A stretch of 64,000 bases of DNA, taken from assembly GCF_031157375.1 (NCBI RefSeq), contig NZ_JAVIFV010000004.1:434001-498000 (forward strand). Reading direction: 5' to 3'. The translations under genes and the position numbers were made by a program. Shown here in pieces: positions 1 to 9,698 of this stretch (position 1 is the stretch's first letter; the number at the start of each line of letters is the position of its first letter). The stretch is from Sphingosinicella sp. LHD-64 (GTDB lineage: Bacteria; Pseudomonadota; Alphaproteobacteria; Sphingomonadales; Sphingomonadaceae). The notes below the pieces were generated by a model. It saw only the letters and a program-made list of their open reading frames with translations, searched no databases and was not told the origin of the DNA.

Positions 1-699
1 GAGATCGGCCGCGACATGGACGGATTCGTCGGCGCAGATCGGAACCTCGGGCGTAAACCCCTCCAGCCATCCGTCCGCGTCGGCTGGGACCGGCTGCTCC
101 AGCAGGCCGACCCGGCATTCGACGAGCACCGGCTGCATCGCCTCGACCACCGCCCGGTCCCAGCTTTCATTGGGATCGACGATCAGATCGGCCTTCGGCG
201 CGGCCGCTCGGATCGCGCGGATCTGCGCCGCTGGATCGTTCGCATCCACCTTGATCTTCAGCACCGGTGCGCCCGCCAGCGCAGCCGCGTCCCGCGCCAT
301 CGCCTGGGGAGTATCGATCACCACGGTCATCGCGCTGGGAACGGCGTGTGGCTCCGGGCCGCCGATCATGGCGGCCACATCACGCTGCGACCGCCGCGCC
401 TCCAGATCCCACAGCGCGCAGTCGATGGCGTTGCGCGCCGCGCCGGCCGGCAGGGCAGCGAGGAGCTCCGTCCGTCCGCCACCACCTTCGATCAGAGAAC
501 GGACTCGCTCGATCGCGGCGAGCGTGCCCGCAATGGTTTCCCCGTAGCGCGGATAGGGAACCGCCTCGCCACGCCCGGTCGCATCGCCCTCGCGAACCGT
601 CACCGTCACCACATCGGCCGCGGTCTTTGTGCCGCGGGCGATACGGAAGGGGCGGATCAGCGGGAAGCAATCGTGCTCAGCGCGGAGGGTGCGGGACAT
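1..699 (-). CDS. dgcA: N-acetyl-D-glutamate racemase / dipeptide epimerase (enolase superfamily), C-terminus cut by window edge
   Basis: Cytoplasmic enolase-superfamily enzyme. 233 residues are visible before the left edge. The N-terminal capping domain is followed by the barrel, with the catalytic KIK pair (Lys148, Lys150), metal ligands in VDPNE (Asp175), LLEQP (Glu201) and CADES (Asp224). These fit the Ala-Glu dipeptide epimerase group. The start ATG at 699 lies inside the end of the upstream DUF1611 gene (43-bp overlap), so the two are translated from one message. DgcN-DgcA pairs are known to acetylate D-Glu and racemise N-acetyl-D-Glu. The specific substrate is therefore assigned from context; an L-Ala-D/L-Glu epimerase role in murein-peptide recycling is the alternative. 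Confidence 0.85.
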   Translation of the reverse strand, partial: MSRTLRAEHDCFPLIRPFRIARGTKTAADVVTVTVREGDATGRGEAVPYPRYGETIAGTLAAIERVRSLIEGGGGRTELLAALPAGAARNAIDCALWDLEARRSQRDVAAMIGGPEPHAVPSAMTVVIDTPQAMARDAAALAGAPVLKIKVDANDPAAQIRAIRAAAPKADLIVDPNESWDRAVVEAMQPVLVECRVGLLEQPVPADADGWLEGFTPEVPICADESVHVAADL

Positions 700-1688
700 A
701 GCTGATCGATGATGGCGTCGACGCCGAAGGCGACGGGATCGGTACAGGGAAGGCCCAGGCCGTCGGCGGTCGCATCGCACAGCCGGCGCGCGGCCTCGGC
801 GTCCATGCCGGAGGTGTTGAGGCAGATGCCGACCGCCTGCACGTCGGGGCTGGTCAGCCGCGCCGCGGCGAGATTGGCCTCGAGGCAGTCCCTCAGGTCC
901 GGCAGGGCGCGGCCGGGGATACCGCGCATATGCGGCCGCCCGGGCTCATGACACATGACGAGCGCCCTGGGCTGCGCGCCATGGAGAAGCCCCAGCGACA
1001 CCCCCGCGAACGAGGGATGGTACAGCGAGCCCTGCCCTTCGATCAGGTCCCAGCCATCGTCGTCGCGCGCCGGGGCGAGCTGCTCGATCGCGCCGGAGAT
1101 GAAGTCGGCGACGACGGCGTCGACCGCCACGCCGTCGCCGGCAATCAGCACACCCGTCTGGCCCGTCGCCCGGAAATCAGCAGCGACGCCGCGCGCCTGC
1201 AGACCGCGGGCCAGAGCGAGCGTGGTCACCATCTTGCCCACCGAGCAATCGGTGCCGACGGTCAGCAGCCGGTTACCGGCGCGGTGATTGCCCTTGCCGA
1301 CCGCGAGGCCCGGCGGCGGATCGCGGACGTCGAACAGCTGCAGGCCCCGCGCCGCGGCCAATGCCGCGAGGCGCGGCTCGTCGCGAAGGCGCTGATGAAG
1401 CCCCGACGCAACGTTGAGGCCGGCCTCCAACGCGGCCGCTGCGTCGTTGACGAGATCGGCACCGAGCTTCCCGCCGGCCCCGGCAATGCCGAGGATCAGC
1501 GTCCGCGCGCCCGCAGCAACCCCTTCCGCCATGCCCATGCGCGGCAGATTGAGTGTCAACGGGCAATCGTCGTGACGGAATTCGCCGACGCAATCCTCGC
1601 CCCGGAACATCGCCACGCCGCGCGAGGTCTTGATGGCGAGCGGATCGGCGCTGTGGCCGAGATAGAGGAGATAAGGCGCAGGGATCAT
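657..1688 (-). CDS. dgcN: D-glutamate N-acetyltransferase, DUF1611 family
   Basis: 343 residues, normal length for DUF1611. The N-terminal domain is followed by a P-loop-like motif GTDCSVGKM at residues 145-153, diagnostic of the family, then EGQGSLYHP and a C-terminal region rich in small residues. The family member DgcN acetylates D-Glu as the first step of D-glutamate use; DgcA then racemises the product. The ATG at 1688 has a purine-rich GAGGGA just upstream. The gene overlaps dgcA by 43 bp and follows the LysR gene by 70 bp on the same strand, so all three could be one transcription unit. Confidence 0.85.
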   Translation of the reverse strand: MIPAPYLLYLGHSADPLAIKTSRGVAMFRGEDCVGEFRHDDCPLTLNLPRMGMAEGVAAGARTLILGIAGAGGKLGADLVNDAAAALEAGLNVASGLHQRLRDEPRLAALAAARGLQLFDVRDPPPGLAVGKGNHRAGNRLLTVGTDCSVGKMVTTLALARGLQARGVAADFRATGQTGVLIAGDGVAVDAVVADFISGAIEQLAPARDDDGWDLIEGQGSLYHPSFAGVSLGLLHGAQPRALVMCHEPGRPHMRGIPGRALPDLRDCLEANLAAARLTSPDVQAVGICLNTSGMDAEAARRLCDATADGLGLPCTDPVAFGVDAIIDQLCPAPSALSTIASR

Positions 1689-1758
1689 CGTCCCTCGACG
1701 CTAGCCCGCACCTTGTCGCCCTCCGCATATCCATGCGGCGGCGCGCCATAGCCTGACG

Positions 1759-2640
1759 CTATGCGTCCAGGACCTGCTTCAGCGTCTTCAGGAATTCGCT
1801 CGCAAGGGCGCCAAGCGGCCGGTTCAGCAGGAACATCGCATGGATGTCGAACGTCACGCGCGGCTTCAGCGGCCGCATCGCGAGGCCGGGCGCGAGGCAG
1901 GCCTGGGCGGTGAAGCTGTCGACCACGGTCATGCCGACGCCCTGCCGGACCAGTGCGCCGGCGATGTAGAAGGTCCGGGCGGAGACGACCTCGTCCAGGT
2001 CGAGATTCAGCCGCTGCAGCTCCCCGGTGAACAGCCGCCCGGTCGGGCCGCTTGCCGCCAGGCTGATGAAGCGCTGCCCCTGGAGGCGGCTGAGTTCGAT
2101 GCAGGGCGGCGCATCCGGCATGTCCTGCTCGCGATAGAGCACCACCAGCTCGCCTTCGCCGATCCAGCGCTGGGCGATCGGCGCCGACGGTGGCACCTGA
2201 TAGGCGATCGCGATGTCCGTTTCGCGTTCGTGTAGCTTGCGCAGCAGGTCGTCGTGATGGACGGTCTGCAGGTCGAACTTCACATTCTCATGCGTGTTGA
2301 GGAAACGGGCGACCGCGGTCGGGATGGCATCGAGCGCGAGCGAAGGAAGCGCCGAGATGCGCAGCGTGCCGCGGGTGCCGCGGCGCAGGTTCCGCCCCGC
2401 CTCGCGCAGCGCATGCACCCGGTCCTGGATCTCCCGGACCTCCTCGAACAGGGTGTGCGCGTCCTCGGTCGGCACCAGCCCGCCGTTGGTGCGCTGGAAG
2501 AGCTGGAAGCCGAGCAGGCTTTCCGCATGGCGCAGCATCTTCGACACCGACGGCTGCGACACATTGAGCGCGCGTGCGGCCGCGCTCACGGAGCCGTTCA
2601 CGTAGACGGCGTGGAAAATCTCGATGTGGCGCAGATTCAT
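1759..2640 (-). CDS. LysR-family transcriptional regulator of the dgc genes
   Basis: 293 residues from the ATG at 2640 (NLRHIEIFHAVY start). An upstream GTG at 2679 in the same frame would add 13 residues that do not resemble the family. The winged HTH lies at about residues 5-60, with the recognition segment SVSAAARALNVSQPSVSKM. A periplasmic-binding-protein-like effector domain follows. It is upstream of and co-directional with dgcN, not divergent as is usual for LysR regulators. Regulation of dgcN/dgcA in response to a D-amino acid, as for DgcR-type regulators, is inferred from position. The attachment repeat of the neighbouring island begins only 53 bp upstream of the start, so its native promoter may have been altered by the insertion. 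Confidence 0.85.
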   Translation of the reverse strand: MNLRHIEIFHAVYVNGSVSAAARALNVSQPSVSKMLRHAESLLGFQLFQRTNGGLVPTEDAHTLFEEVREIQDRVHALREAGRNLRRGTRGTLRISALPSLALDAIPTAVARFLNTHENVKFDLQTVHHDDLLRKLHERETDIAIAYQVPPSAPIAQRWIGEGELVVLYREQDMPDAPPCIELSRLQGQRFISLAASGPTGRLFTGELQRLNLDLDEVVSARTFYIAGALVRQGVGMTVVDSFTAQACLAPGLAMRPLKPRVTFDIHAMFLLNRPLGALASEFLKTLKQVLDA

Positions 2641-2692
2641 GTCGGCACGCGCCCCAAAAACTTGTTGCGAATGCCGCACCCGATTGAAATCG

Positions 2693-2707
2693 CTGGTGAC
2701 CCCTACG
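2693..2707. repeat. attL-like 15-bp direct repeat (fragment of tRNA-Glu 3' end)
   Basis: CTGGTGACCCCTACG is identical to 28129-28143. The flanking bases differ on both sides. This copy is distal to the tRNA and nearest the integrase remnant. Confidence 0.85.
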
Positions 2708-2826
2708 AGCGTAGAACTTTTGTCTCAGGCAATGCCGGGACATCTCTAAGTACACTGTAAAATCAGAGATTTCTCTTGTAGCGTGTACGCGGTCGGTCGC
2801 CCCGATTTGCCTGAACCCGCATCTAT

Positions 2827-2846
2827 ATGTGGGAACGATTGTGGGA
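2827..2846 (+). repeat. Left arm-type integrase site candidate (paired repeat)
   Basis: ATGTGGGAAC at 2827-2836 is followed, with TGTGG motifs spaced 12 bp apart, by TTGTGGGA at 2839-2846. The same 10-mer with a TGTGG at the same 12-bp spacing recurs at 28054-28073 near the other end. Paired, identically spaced short repeats inside both ends of an integrated element are what arm-type integrase binding sites look like. Confidence 0.55.
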
Positions 2847-2871
2847 TCAATCCGGGCAGGGAACCGAACCC

Positions 2872-3441
2872 GTGGCACTGACTGCGCTCAAGGTGAACAA
2901 CGCCAGACCCGGCCGCCATTCCGACGGTCGCGGCCTCCAACTGCTGGTCAAGGAGAGCGGCGCGCGTTCTTGGGTCCTGCGGATGCAGCGCCATGGCCGG
3001 CGCCGCGACTATGGGCTGGGCTCGGCCTTGGACGTGTCGCTCGCCGAAGCGCGAGAGGCGGCGGTGGCGCTGCGCCGTCAGGTGCGCCTCGGCATCGACC
3101 CGGTGGCCGAGCGACGCAGATTGCACAAGGTCGTGCCGAGCTTCGAAACGGCCGCGCGCGACTGCTATGAGGCGTTGAAGGAAGGCTGGAAGAATCGGCG
3201 TCACGCCAACTGGATCTCCAGCCTCGAGAACCATGTCTTCCCACTCATCGGCACGACGCCGGTGGATCAGGTGGACAGCGCCAGCGTCGTCGAGGTGCTG
3301 TCGCCCATCTGGCTGGAGATACCGGAGACCGCGCGGTCCGCGCCCGCGCGGTTGGCGGCAGCGCTTCCTGTGACCGGAGCGGAGAGACGCACCATGTCCG
3401 TTCACGACCACACGGCAAGCTCGAATGCCGCCCATGACTAG
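2872..3441 (+). pseudogene. Truncated P4-type tyrosine integrase (N-terminal part only)
   Basis: The N-terminal arm-binding DUF4102 domain (LTALKVNNARPGRHSDGRGL, then LQLLV) and the start of the SAM-like core-binding domain (ENHVFPLIGTTPVDQV) are present. Family resemblance stops near 3333, just after EIPETAR. The whole catalytic domain with its Arg-His-Arg-Tyr residues is missing. Beyond that point the frame reads through foreign sequence and the first 15 codons of the next gene before an amber codon at 3439-3441. The start is taken as GTG 2872, preceded by AGGGA; an ATG at 2827 lies inside the putative arm repeat. A full P4 integrase has about 400 residues, so this is a remnant joined to its neighbour by deletion. 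Confidence 0.75.
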
Positions 3442-3675
3442 GCGGCCACGGCCGAACAGCTCGCCCGGTTGGAAGCGGCGCTGCTGACGCTGCCGCGCTT
3501 CACGCGCGCGGTATTCCTGGCCCATCGGATCGACAATCTCAACTATGCCGAGATCGCCGATCAGACCGGCGTCAGTGTACGCCGGATTGAACGCGAGATC
3601 GCCCGCGCGATCTATGGGCTTGATCGCGCGATGGAGTCGGAGCTGCCCCGCCGCAGATGGTGGAGGCGATGGTGA
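3394..3675 (+). pseudogene. Sigma-70 region-4-like HTH protein interrupted by an amber codon
   Basis: An ATG at 3394 with a good GGAG-type ribosome site starts a 93-codon frame with one internal TAG at codon 16 (3439-3441). After it the frame continues as QLARLEAALLTLPRF and a clear HTH, NYAEIADQTGVSVRRIEREI, typical of sigma-factor-like helix-turn-helix proteins. The C-terminus is basic and tryptophan-rich. The downstream part could be expressed alone from an internal start, but none with a strong ribosome site is obvious (TTG at 3469 lacks one). A single base change (GAG to TAG, inferred) would explain the defect. Its role on the island is unknown; a transfer or excision regulator is possible. 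Confidence 0.65.
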
Positions 3676-3801
3676 AGCGATCGTAGAGCGGATAGCAATT
3701 TGGGCGAACAGGCCGGGCAGCCGACTGGACTGCCCGCCGCGGCCGCCGCGGCCAAGACGGTGGCCGTTCTCGTCGTCGTTCCGATGCATTTTCAATGTCG
3801 C

Positions 3802-4095
3802 TCAGTCATCAGCAGTTCCGGCCTCGTTCTCGAACGCGCGCTTGCCGCGGCGGCGCCACTGCACGAGCGCTTCGTCGCGTTGCTCGCCGCGCAGCATGAT
3901 CGCGGTTGCGAGGAACGCACCGTACATTACCGCGCGATCGTCGTCGGTCAGCTCGACCAATCCGGCCTTCACGACCAGGCCGCCCAGCTCGATCAGGTGC
4001 CGCGTGCGTTCGCGGCGCTTAACCACCCATTCGCGCATGTCGTCTCGCGCCTGCCTTGCCTCAAGCCGATGCGCTGCCGCCCTCGCGCGTCGCAT
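3802..4095 (-). CDS. traD: Conjugal transfer protein TraD (small alphaproteobacterial type)
   Basis: 97 residues. A charged N-terminal helix rich in Arg and Ala (probable coiled coil) precedes the family-typical segment RTRHLIELGGLVVKAGL, then a hydrophobic stretch and a basic tail. This is the small TraD of Ti-plasmid-like mobilisation systems, not the F-type coupling protein. It overlaps traC by 35 bp and is read away from oriT. It presumably helps the relaxosome with TraA and TraC. There is no TraG coupling protein in the window, so transfer would need help from another element. Confidence 0.75.
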   Translation of the reverse strand: MRRARAAAHRLEARQARDDMREWVVKRRERTRHLIELGGLVVKAGLVELTDDDRAVMYGAFLATAIMLRGEQRDEALVQWRRRGKRAFENEAGTADD

Positions 4096-4363
4096 CGCCG
4101 ACCGGCTTTGCGCGAGCGCGGCGGCGAGGGCGGTGTGCGATACGAAAGAACCTCTCCCCGGCCTCGCGCCGCTCCTCCCTGGTCACAAGGTCGTTTGTTG
4201 CGACCGCCCCGAGCAGCGCGCCGGCCAGCGTCTCGGCATCGAGTGCGTCCGCGCCGGTTGCCGACACCAGCTCCCCAAACTGGCGCACGCGCAGCTCCTT
4301 GAGCGTCCTCGCCTTGTCGGCAAGCACCTTCAGTTCCGCATCGAAATCCCTTGGCTTGCGCAT
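4061..4363 (-). CDS. traC: Conjugal transfer protein TraC-like
   Basis: 100 residues from ATG 4363 (MRKPRDFDAELKVL), which has GGAGA five bases upstream; an ATG at 4375 is less well placed. The helical segment KARTLKELRVRQFGELV followed by TGADALDAETLAGALL is the family hallmark. Small relaxosome accessory proteins of this type bind next to oriT. The gene is divergent from traA across the oriT region, the same arrangement as traCDG/traA of Agrobacterium Ti plasmids. Confidence 0.75.
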   Translation of the reverse strand: MRKPRDFDAELKVLADKARTLKELRVRQFGELVSATGADALDAETLAGALLGAVATNDLVTREERREAGERFFRIAHRPRRRARAKPVGDATREGGSASA

Positions 4364-4454
4364 CACAGTCTCCATGCCGCGGTGATGTGCGCATGATAAT
4401 AAAGCTGCGATCGTAATGCTGTAGGGTCGCCGAGACAGTCTGGCACGGCCCAGT

Positions 4455-4496
4455 CCCTCACAGGAATTTTTCGTGTGAGGGCGCGCTTATACGTCG
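4455..4496 (-). other. Origin of transfer (oriT) with nic region
   Basis: A perfect 8-bp inverted repeat, CCCTCACA (4455-4462) and TGTGAGGG (4474-4481), directly abuts AGGGCGCGCTTATACGTCG (4478-4496). On the minus strand this reads TATAAG-CGCGCCCT, matching the nick core of MobQ-type origins (RSF1010 and Ti plasmids, TAAG/TGCGCCCT-like). It lies between divergent traC and traA, the expected place. Nicking by TraA just after TAAG on the minus strand is inferred. Confidence 0.8.
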
Positions 4497-4534
4497 TGCC
4501 GACGTGCGCTTTGCGGTGTAGATGGATTGCCGCG

Positions 4535-7093
4535 ATGGCGATCTACCATTTCAGCGTGAAGGTGATCTCGCGGGCCAGCGGGGCGAGCGCTTTGGCTTCG
4601 GCGACCTATCGCTCGGCAAGCCGGCTGCACGACCAGCGCCTCGATCGTCATCACGACTTCACCAACAAGGCCGGAGTCATCCACTCCGAGGTGATGCTGC
4701 CGGACAATGCGCCGGCCGAGTTTGCGGACCGCGCCACGGTATGGAACGCTGTCGAGGCAGCCGAGGTGCGCAAGGATGCGCAGCTCGCCCGCGAGGCCGA
4801 GTTCGCACTGCCACGGGAGCTGGACCGGACCGAAGGCATCCGGCTTGCACGGGAGTTCGTCCAACGCGAGTTCGTCGCGCGCGGCATGATTGCCGACCTC
4901 AATGTCCATTGGGACATCGGCGCCGACGGAAATCCCAAGCCGCATGCCCATGTCATGCTCACCATGCGCGAAGTCGGCGAGGACGGGTTCGGTGCGAAGG
5001 TCCGCGACTGGAACCGCACGGACCTCTTGCAGCGTTGGCGCGAAGCGTGGGGCGAACATGTCAACAGCCGCCTGACCGAACTCGATGTGGATGCACGCAT
5101 CGATCATCGGTCCCTACACGATCAGGGCATCGAGCTCGAACCACAGCACAAGATCGGCGCCGCGGCCGGACGGCGCATCGGCCATGGCCTCGAAGCTGAA
5201 CGGCTCGAAGAGCATCGCGACATCGCGCGTCGCAACGGCGAACGCATCCTCGCCAACCCCACTATCGCCCTGGACGCGATCACCCAAGGCCAAGCGACGT
5301 TCACGGTCCGCGATCTCGCCCGGTTCGTGCACCGGCACAGCGACGACAAAGAGCAGTTCGATAATGTGCTGGCGGCGGTGCGTGCTTCGCCCGAGCTGGT
5401 CGCATTGGGCAAAGACGGGAGAGGACAAGAACGATTTACGTCAGGTGAGATGCTGGCGACCGAGCAGCGGCTGGAGCGGCAGACCGAGGCGCTGGCCATG
5501 CGCCGGGGCCATGGCGCCGATGCGCTCGGCCAGGTCCGCGCGGTCGCAGCGTTCCAGCGGGTCGGGACGCATCTGTCGCCAGAACAGCGCGGCGCCCTCA
5601 ATCATGTTCTCAAACCCAACGACCTGGCGGTGGTCACCGGCTATGCCGGCACCGGCAAGTCGGCGATGCTGGGGGTGGCGCGCGAGATCTGGGAGAGCGT
5701 GGGCTACACTGCGCGCGGCGCCGCCTTGTCCGGCATCGCGGCGGAGAACCTGGAAGCCGGCTCCGGCATAAACTCCCGCACCATCGCCAGTCTCGAACAT
5801 CAATGGGCACAGGGACGTGAGCTGCTCACTGCGAACGACGTGCTGGTCATCGACGAGGCCGGGATGATCGGCACGCGGCAGATGGAACGGGTAATCGCCG
5901 AGGCCGAGAAGCGCGCGGCCAAGGTGGTGCTTGTCGGCGATCCCGAGCAGCTTCAGGCGATTGAGGCCGGCGCCGCGTTCCGCAGCATTGCGGAGCGTCG
6001 CGGCGCCATCGAGATCACCGGTATCCGCCGCCAGCGCGAAGACTGGCAGCGCGAGGCGACACGGCAGCTCGCCACCGGCCGGACCGGCGAAGCGCTGGAT
6101 GCCTATCGAGACCATAATATGGTGCATGAGGCCGCGAGCCGGGAGCACGCGCGCACCGCGTTGGTTGAGCGCTGGGACCGCGATCGAAAGACCGAGCCGG
6201 GCGCCAGCCGCATCATCCTGACGCACACCCGCGACGAGGTGCGCCAGCTCAATGAGCTGGCGCGCGAGCGCATGCGCAATCAGTTGGGCGACGAGGTGCA
6301 GATTACCACGTCACGCGGCGGGCGCGTGTTCGCCGCAGGCGACCGGATTATGTTCCTGCGCAACGAGCGCAGCCTTGGCGTGAAGAACGGATCGCTGGGC
6401 AGGGTGGAGAGCGTCACCGCAGCCCGTATGGCGGTGATGCTGGACGATGGCCGCAGCGTCGCGTTCGATGTGAAGGACTATGTCGATCTTGACCATGGCT
6501 ATGCCGCCACCATCCACAAGGCGCAGGGCGTGACCTCGGACCGGACACATGTGCTGGCGACCCCGGGGCTCGATCGCCATGCGGCCTACGTGGCGCTGTC
6601 ACGGCATCGCAGCGCGGTTGATCTGCACTATGGTCGGGACGACTTCGCCGATCGGGACAAGCTCGCCCAGACCCTCTCGAGCGAGCGGACCAAGGACATG
6701 GCCGGTGACTACAATCCCGCACCGCAGTCGATCGAGCAGGCGGTGGTGCGGGTCGCGCGGGCGACCGCGGACATCGTGGCGGTGCGCAGCAAGGGACGCG
6801 AGGACCTGCCCGATCAGCGCGCCAGGTTCGACGAGGCACGTCATGCGCTCGATGCCGTCCGCCCGGACGGAGCACGCGACCTGCGCGCGTCGTTCATGCG
6901 TGACATGAACATGATCGACCAGGTTGCTGCCGGCGACGCGAGAGCCGGCATCCGCGCGATGGACTGGGAGCGGCGCTATCGCACCGACCCCGCCTTACGC
7001 GCCGAGATATTCGTGAAGCAGTGGCACCGGCTCGACCGTCGGGCCAACGCGTTCGAGAAGGACTGGGAGCATGAAGGCCTCAAGCCTACGTAG
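4535..7093 (+). CDS. traA: TraA relaxase-helicase (MobQ family), frame broken near its C-terminus
   Basis: 852 residues from ATG 4535 (MAIYHFSVKVISR); a GTG at 4475 in frame lies inside oriT. The N-terminal MobA/MobL relaxase has the likely catalytic Tyr25 in ASATYRSA and the HxH metal motif in PHAHVMLTMR. A TrwC/RecD-like helicase follows: Walker A GYAGTGKS near residue 368, Walker B VIDEAGM, then GDPEQLQAI and a C-terminal AAT-IHKAQG motif. It would nick oriT and unwind the strand for transfer. The frame stops at 7093, but the usual TraA tail continues immediately in the +1 frame (7071-7265), so one base appears to be lost near 7070-7085. The catalytic domains remain intact. Confidence 0.9.
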   Translation: MAIYHFSVKVISRASGASALASATYRSASRLHDQRLDRHHDFTNKAGVIHSEVMLPDNAPAEFADRATVWNAVEAAEVRKDAQLAREAEFALPRELDRTEGIRLAREFVQREFVARGMIADLNVHWDIGADGNPKPHAHVMLTMREVGEDGFGAKVRDWNRTDLLQRWREAWGEHVNSRLTELDVDARIDHRSLHDQGIELEPQHKIGAAAGRRIGHGLEAERLEEHRDIARRNGERILANPTIALDAITQGQATFTVRDLARFVHRHSDDKEQFDNVLAAVRASPELVALGKDGRGQERFTSGEMLATEQRLERQTEALAMRRGHGADALGQVRAVAAFQRVGTHLSPEQRGALNHVLKPNDLAVVTGYAGTGKSAMLGVAREIWESVGYTARGAALSGIAAENLEAGSGINSRTIASLEHQWAQGRELLTANDVLVIDEAGMIGTRQMERVIAEAEKRAAKVVLVGDPEQLQAIEAGAAFRSIAERRGAIEITGIRRQREDWQREATRQLATGRTGEALDAYRDHNMVHEAASREHARTALVERWDRDRKTEPGASRIILTHTRDEVRQLNELARERMRNQLGDEVQITTSRGGRVFAAGDRIMFLRNERSLGVKNGSLGRVESVTAARMAVMLDDGRSVAFDVKDYVDLDHGYAATIHKAQGVTSDRTHVLATPGLDRHAAYVALSRHRSAVDLHYGRDDFADRDKLAQTLSSERTKDMAGDYNPAPQSIEQAVVRVARATADIVAVRSKGREDLPDQRARFDEARHALDAVRPDGARDLRASFMRDMNMIDQVAAGDARAGIRAMDWERRYRTDPALRAEIFVKQWHRLDRRANAFEKDWEHEGLKPT

Positions 7094-7265
7094 TCAGATG
7101 TCGGACATGGCAAAGTCGCTGCATCGCGACCCGCAACTCGAGTCTCTCCTGCGACAGCGTACGCGCGAGCTAGGGCTTGACGGAGAGCAGCGTGGTGGCG
7201 GGTCGATGGGCCAGCAGCTTCAGGATTGGGTGGAGTTTGGAAGAGGCCGAGGGCTTGGACGTTAA
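7071..7265 (+). pseudogene. C-terminal tail of TraA in a shifted frame
   Basis: This frame reads SDMAKSLHRDPQLESLLRQR, then RTRELGLD and a Gly-rich end with GRGRGLG, which is how many alphaproteobacterial TraA proteins end. It overlaps the in-frame end of traA by 23 bp. A start codon at 7071 without a convincing ribosome site argues against an independent gene. The alternative, a small overlapping gene, seems less likely. Confidence 0.6.
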
Positions 7266-7544
7266 TGGGCGGCGATCCTGGGGGTTACTACCGGCATGCG
7301 AGAGGGCCGGTGCCGGTATATTTTTGCTGACATCGCGCTCCCGAATCATAGGTGGAAGAACGCAATTCTGGCTCAGGGTACGGCAGTAAAAGCGCTGATG
7401 ACTTGGCTGGTTTGCCCTTCCTCTTCTTGCCGTTATTGTTACTGCGGGCAGCGTACGAATCGTACTGGGGGTTTCGGTTTGAAAGTGAGGTCGCGGTTCG
7501 CCGCGCACATCTGCGTCGTCCGGCTGGCAGCCGGAGCATAGGGC
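7266..7544 (+). other. Intergenic region between mobilisation and cargo modules
   Basis: 279 bp with lower GC than its neighbours and no convincing gene. One plus-strand frame from GTG 7352 encodes a Leu-rich stretch (LAGLPFLFLPLLLL) but runs on into the transporter gene in the wrong frame and has no clear ribosome site. The promoter of the secretion operon is probably here; no canonical -35/-10 was recognised. Confidence 0.35.

Positions 7545-9694
<2,150 letters not shown>

Positions 9695-9698
<4 letters not shown>

Noticed and set aside
3700-4396. Plus-strand open frames over traD/traC
   Set aside because: Antisense shadows; the minus strand carries two recognisable transfer proteins with a ribosome site.
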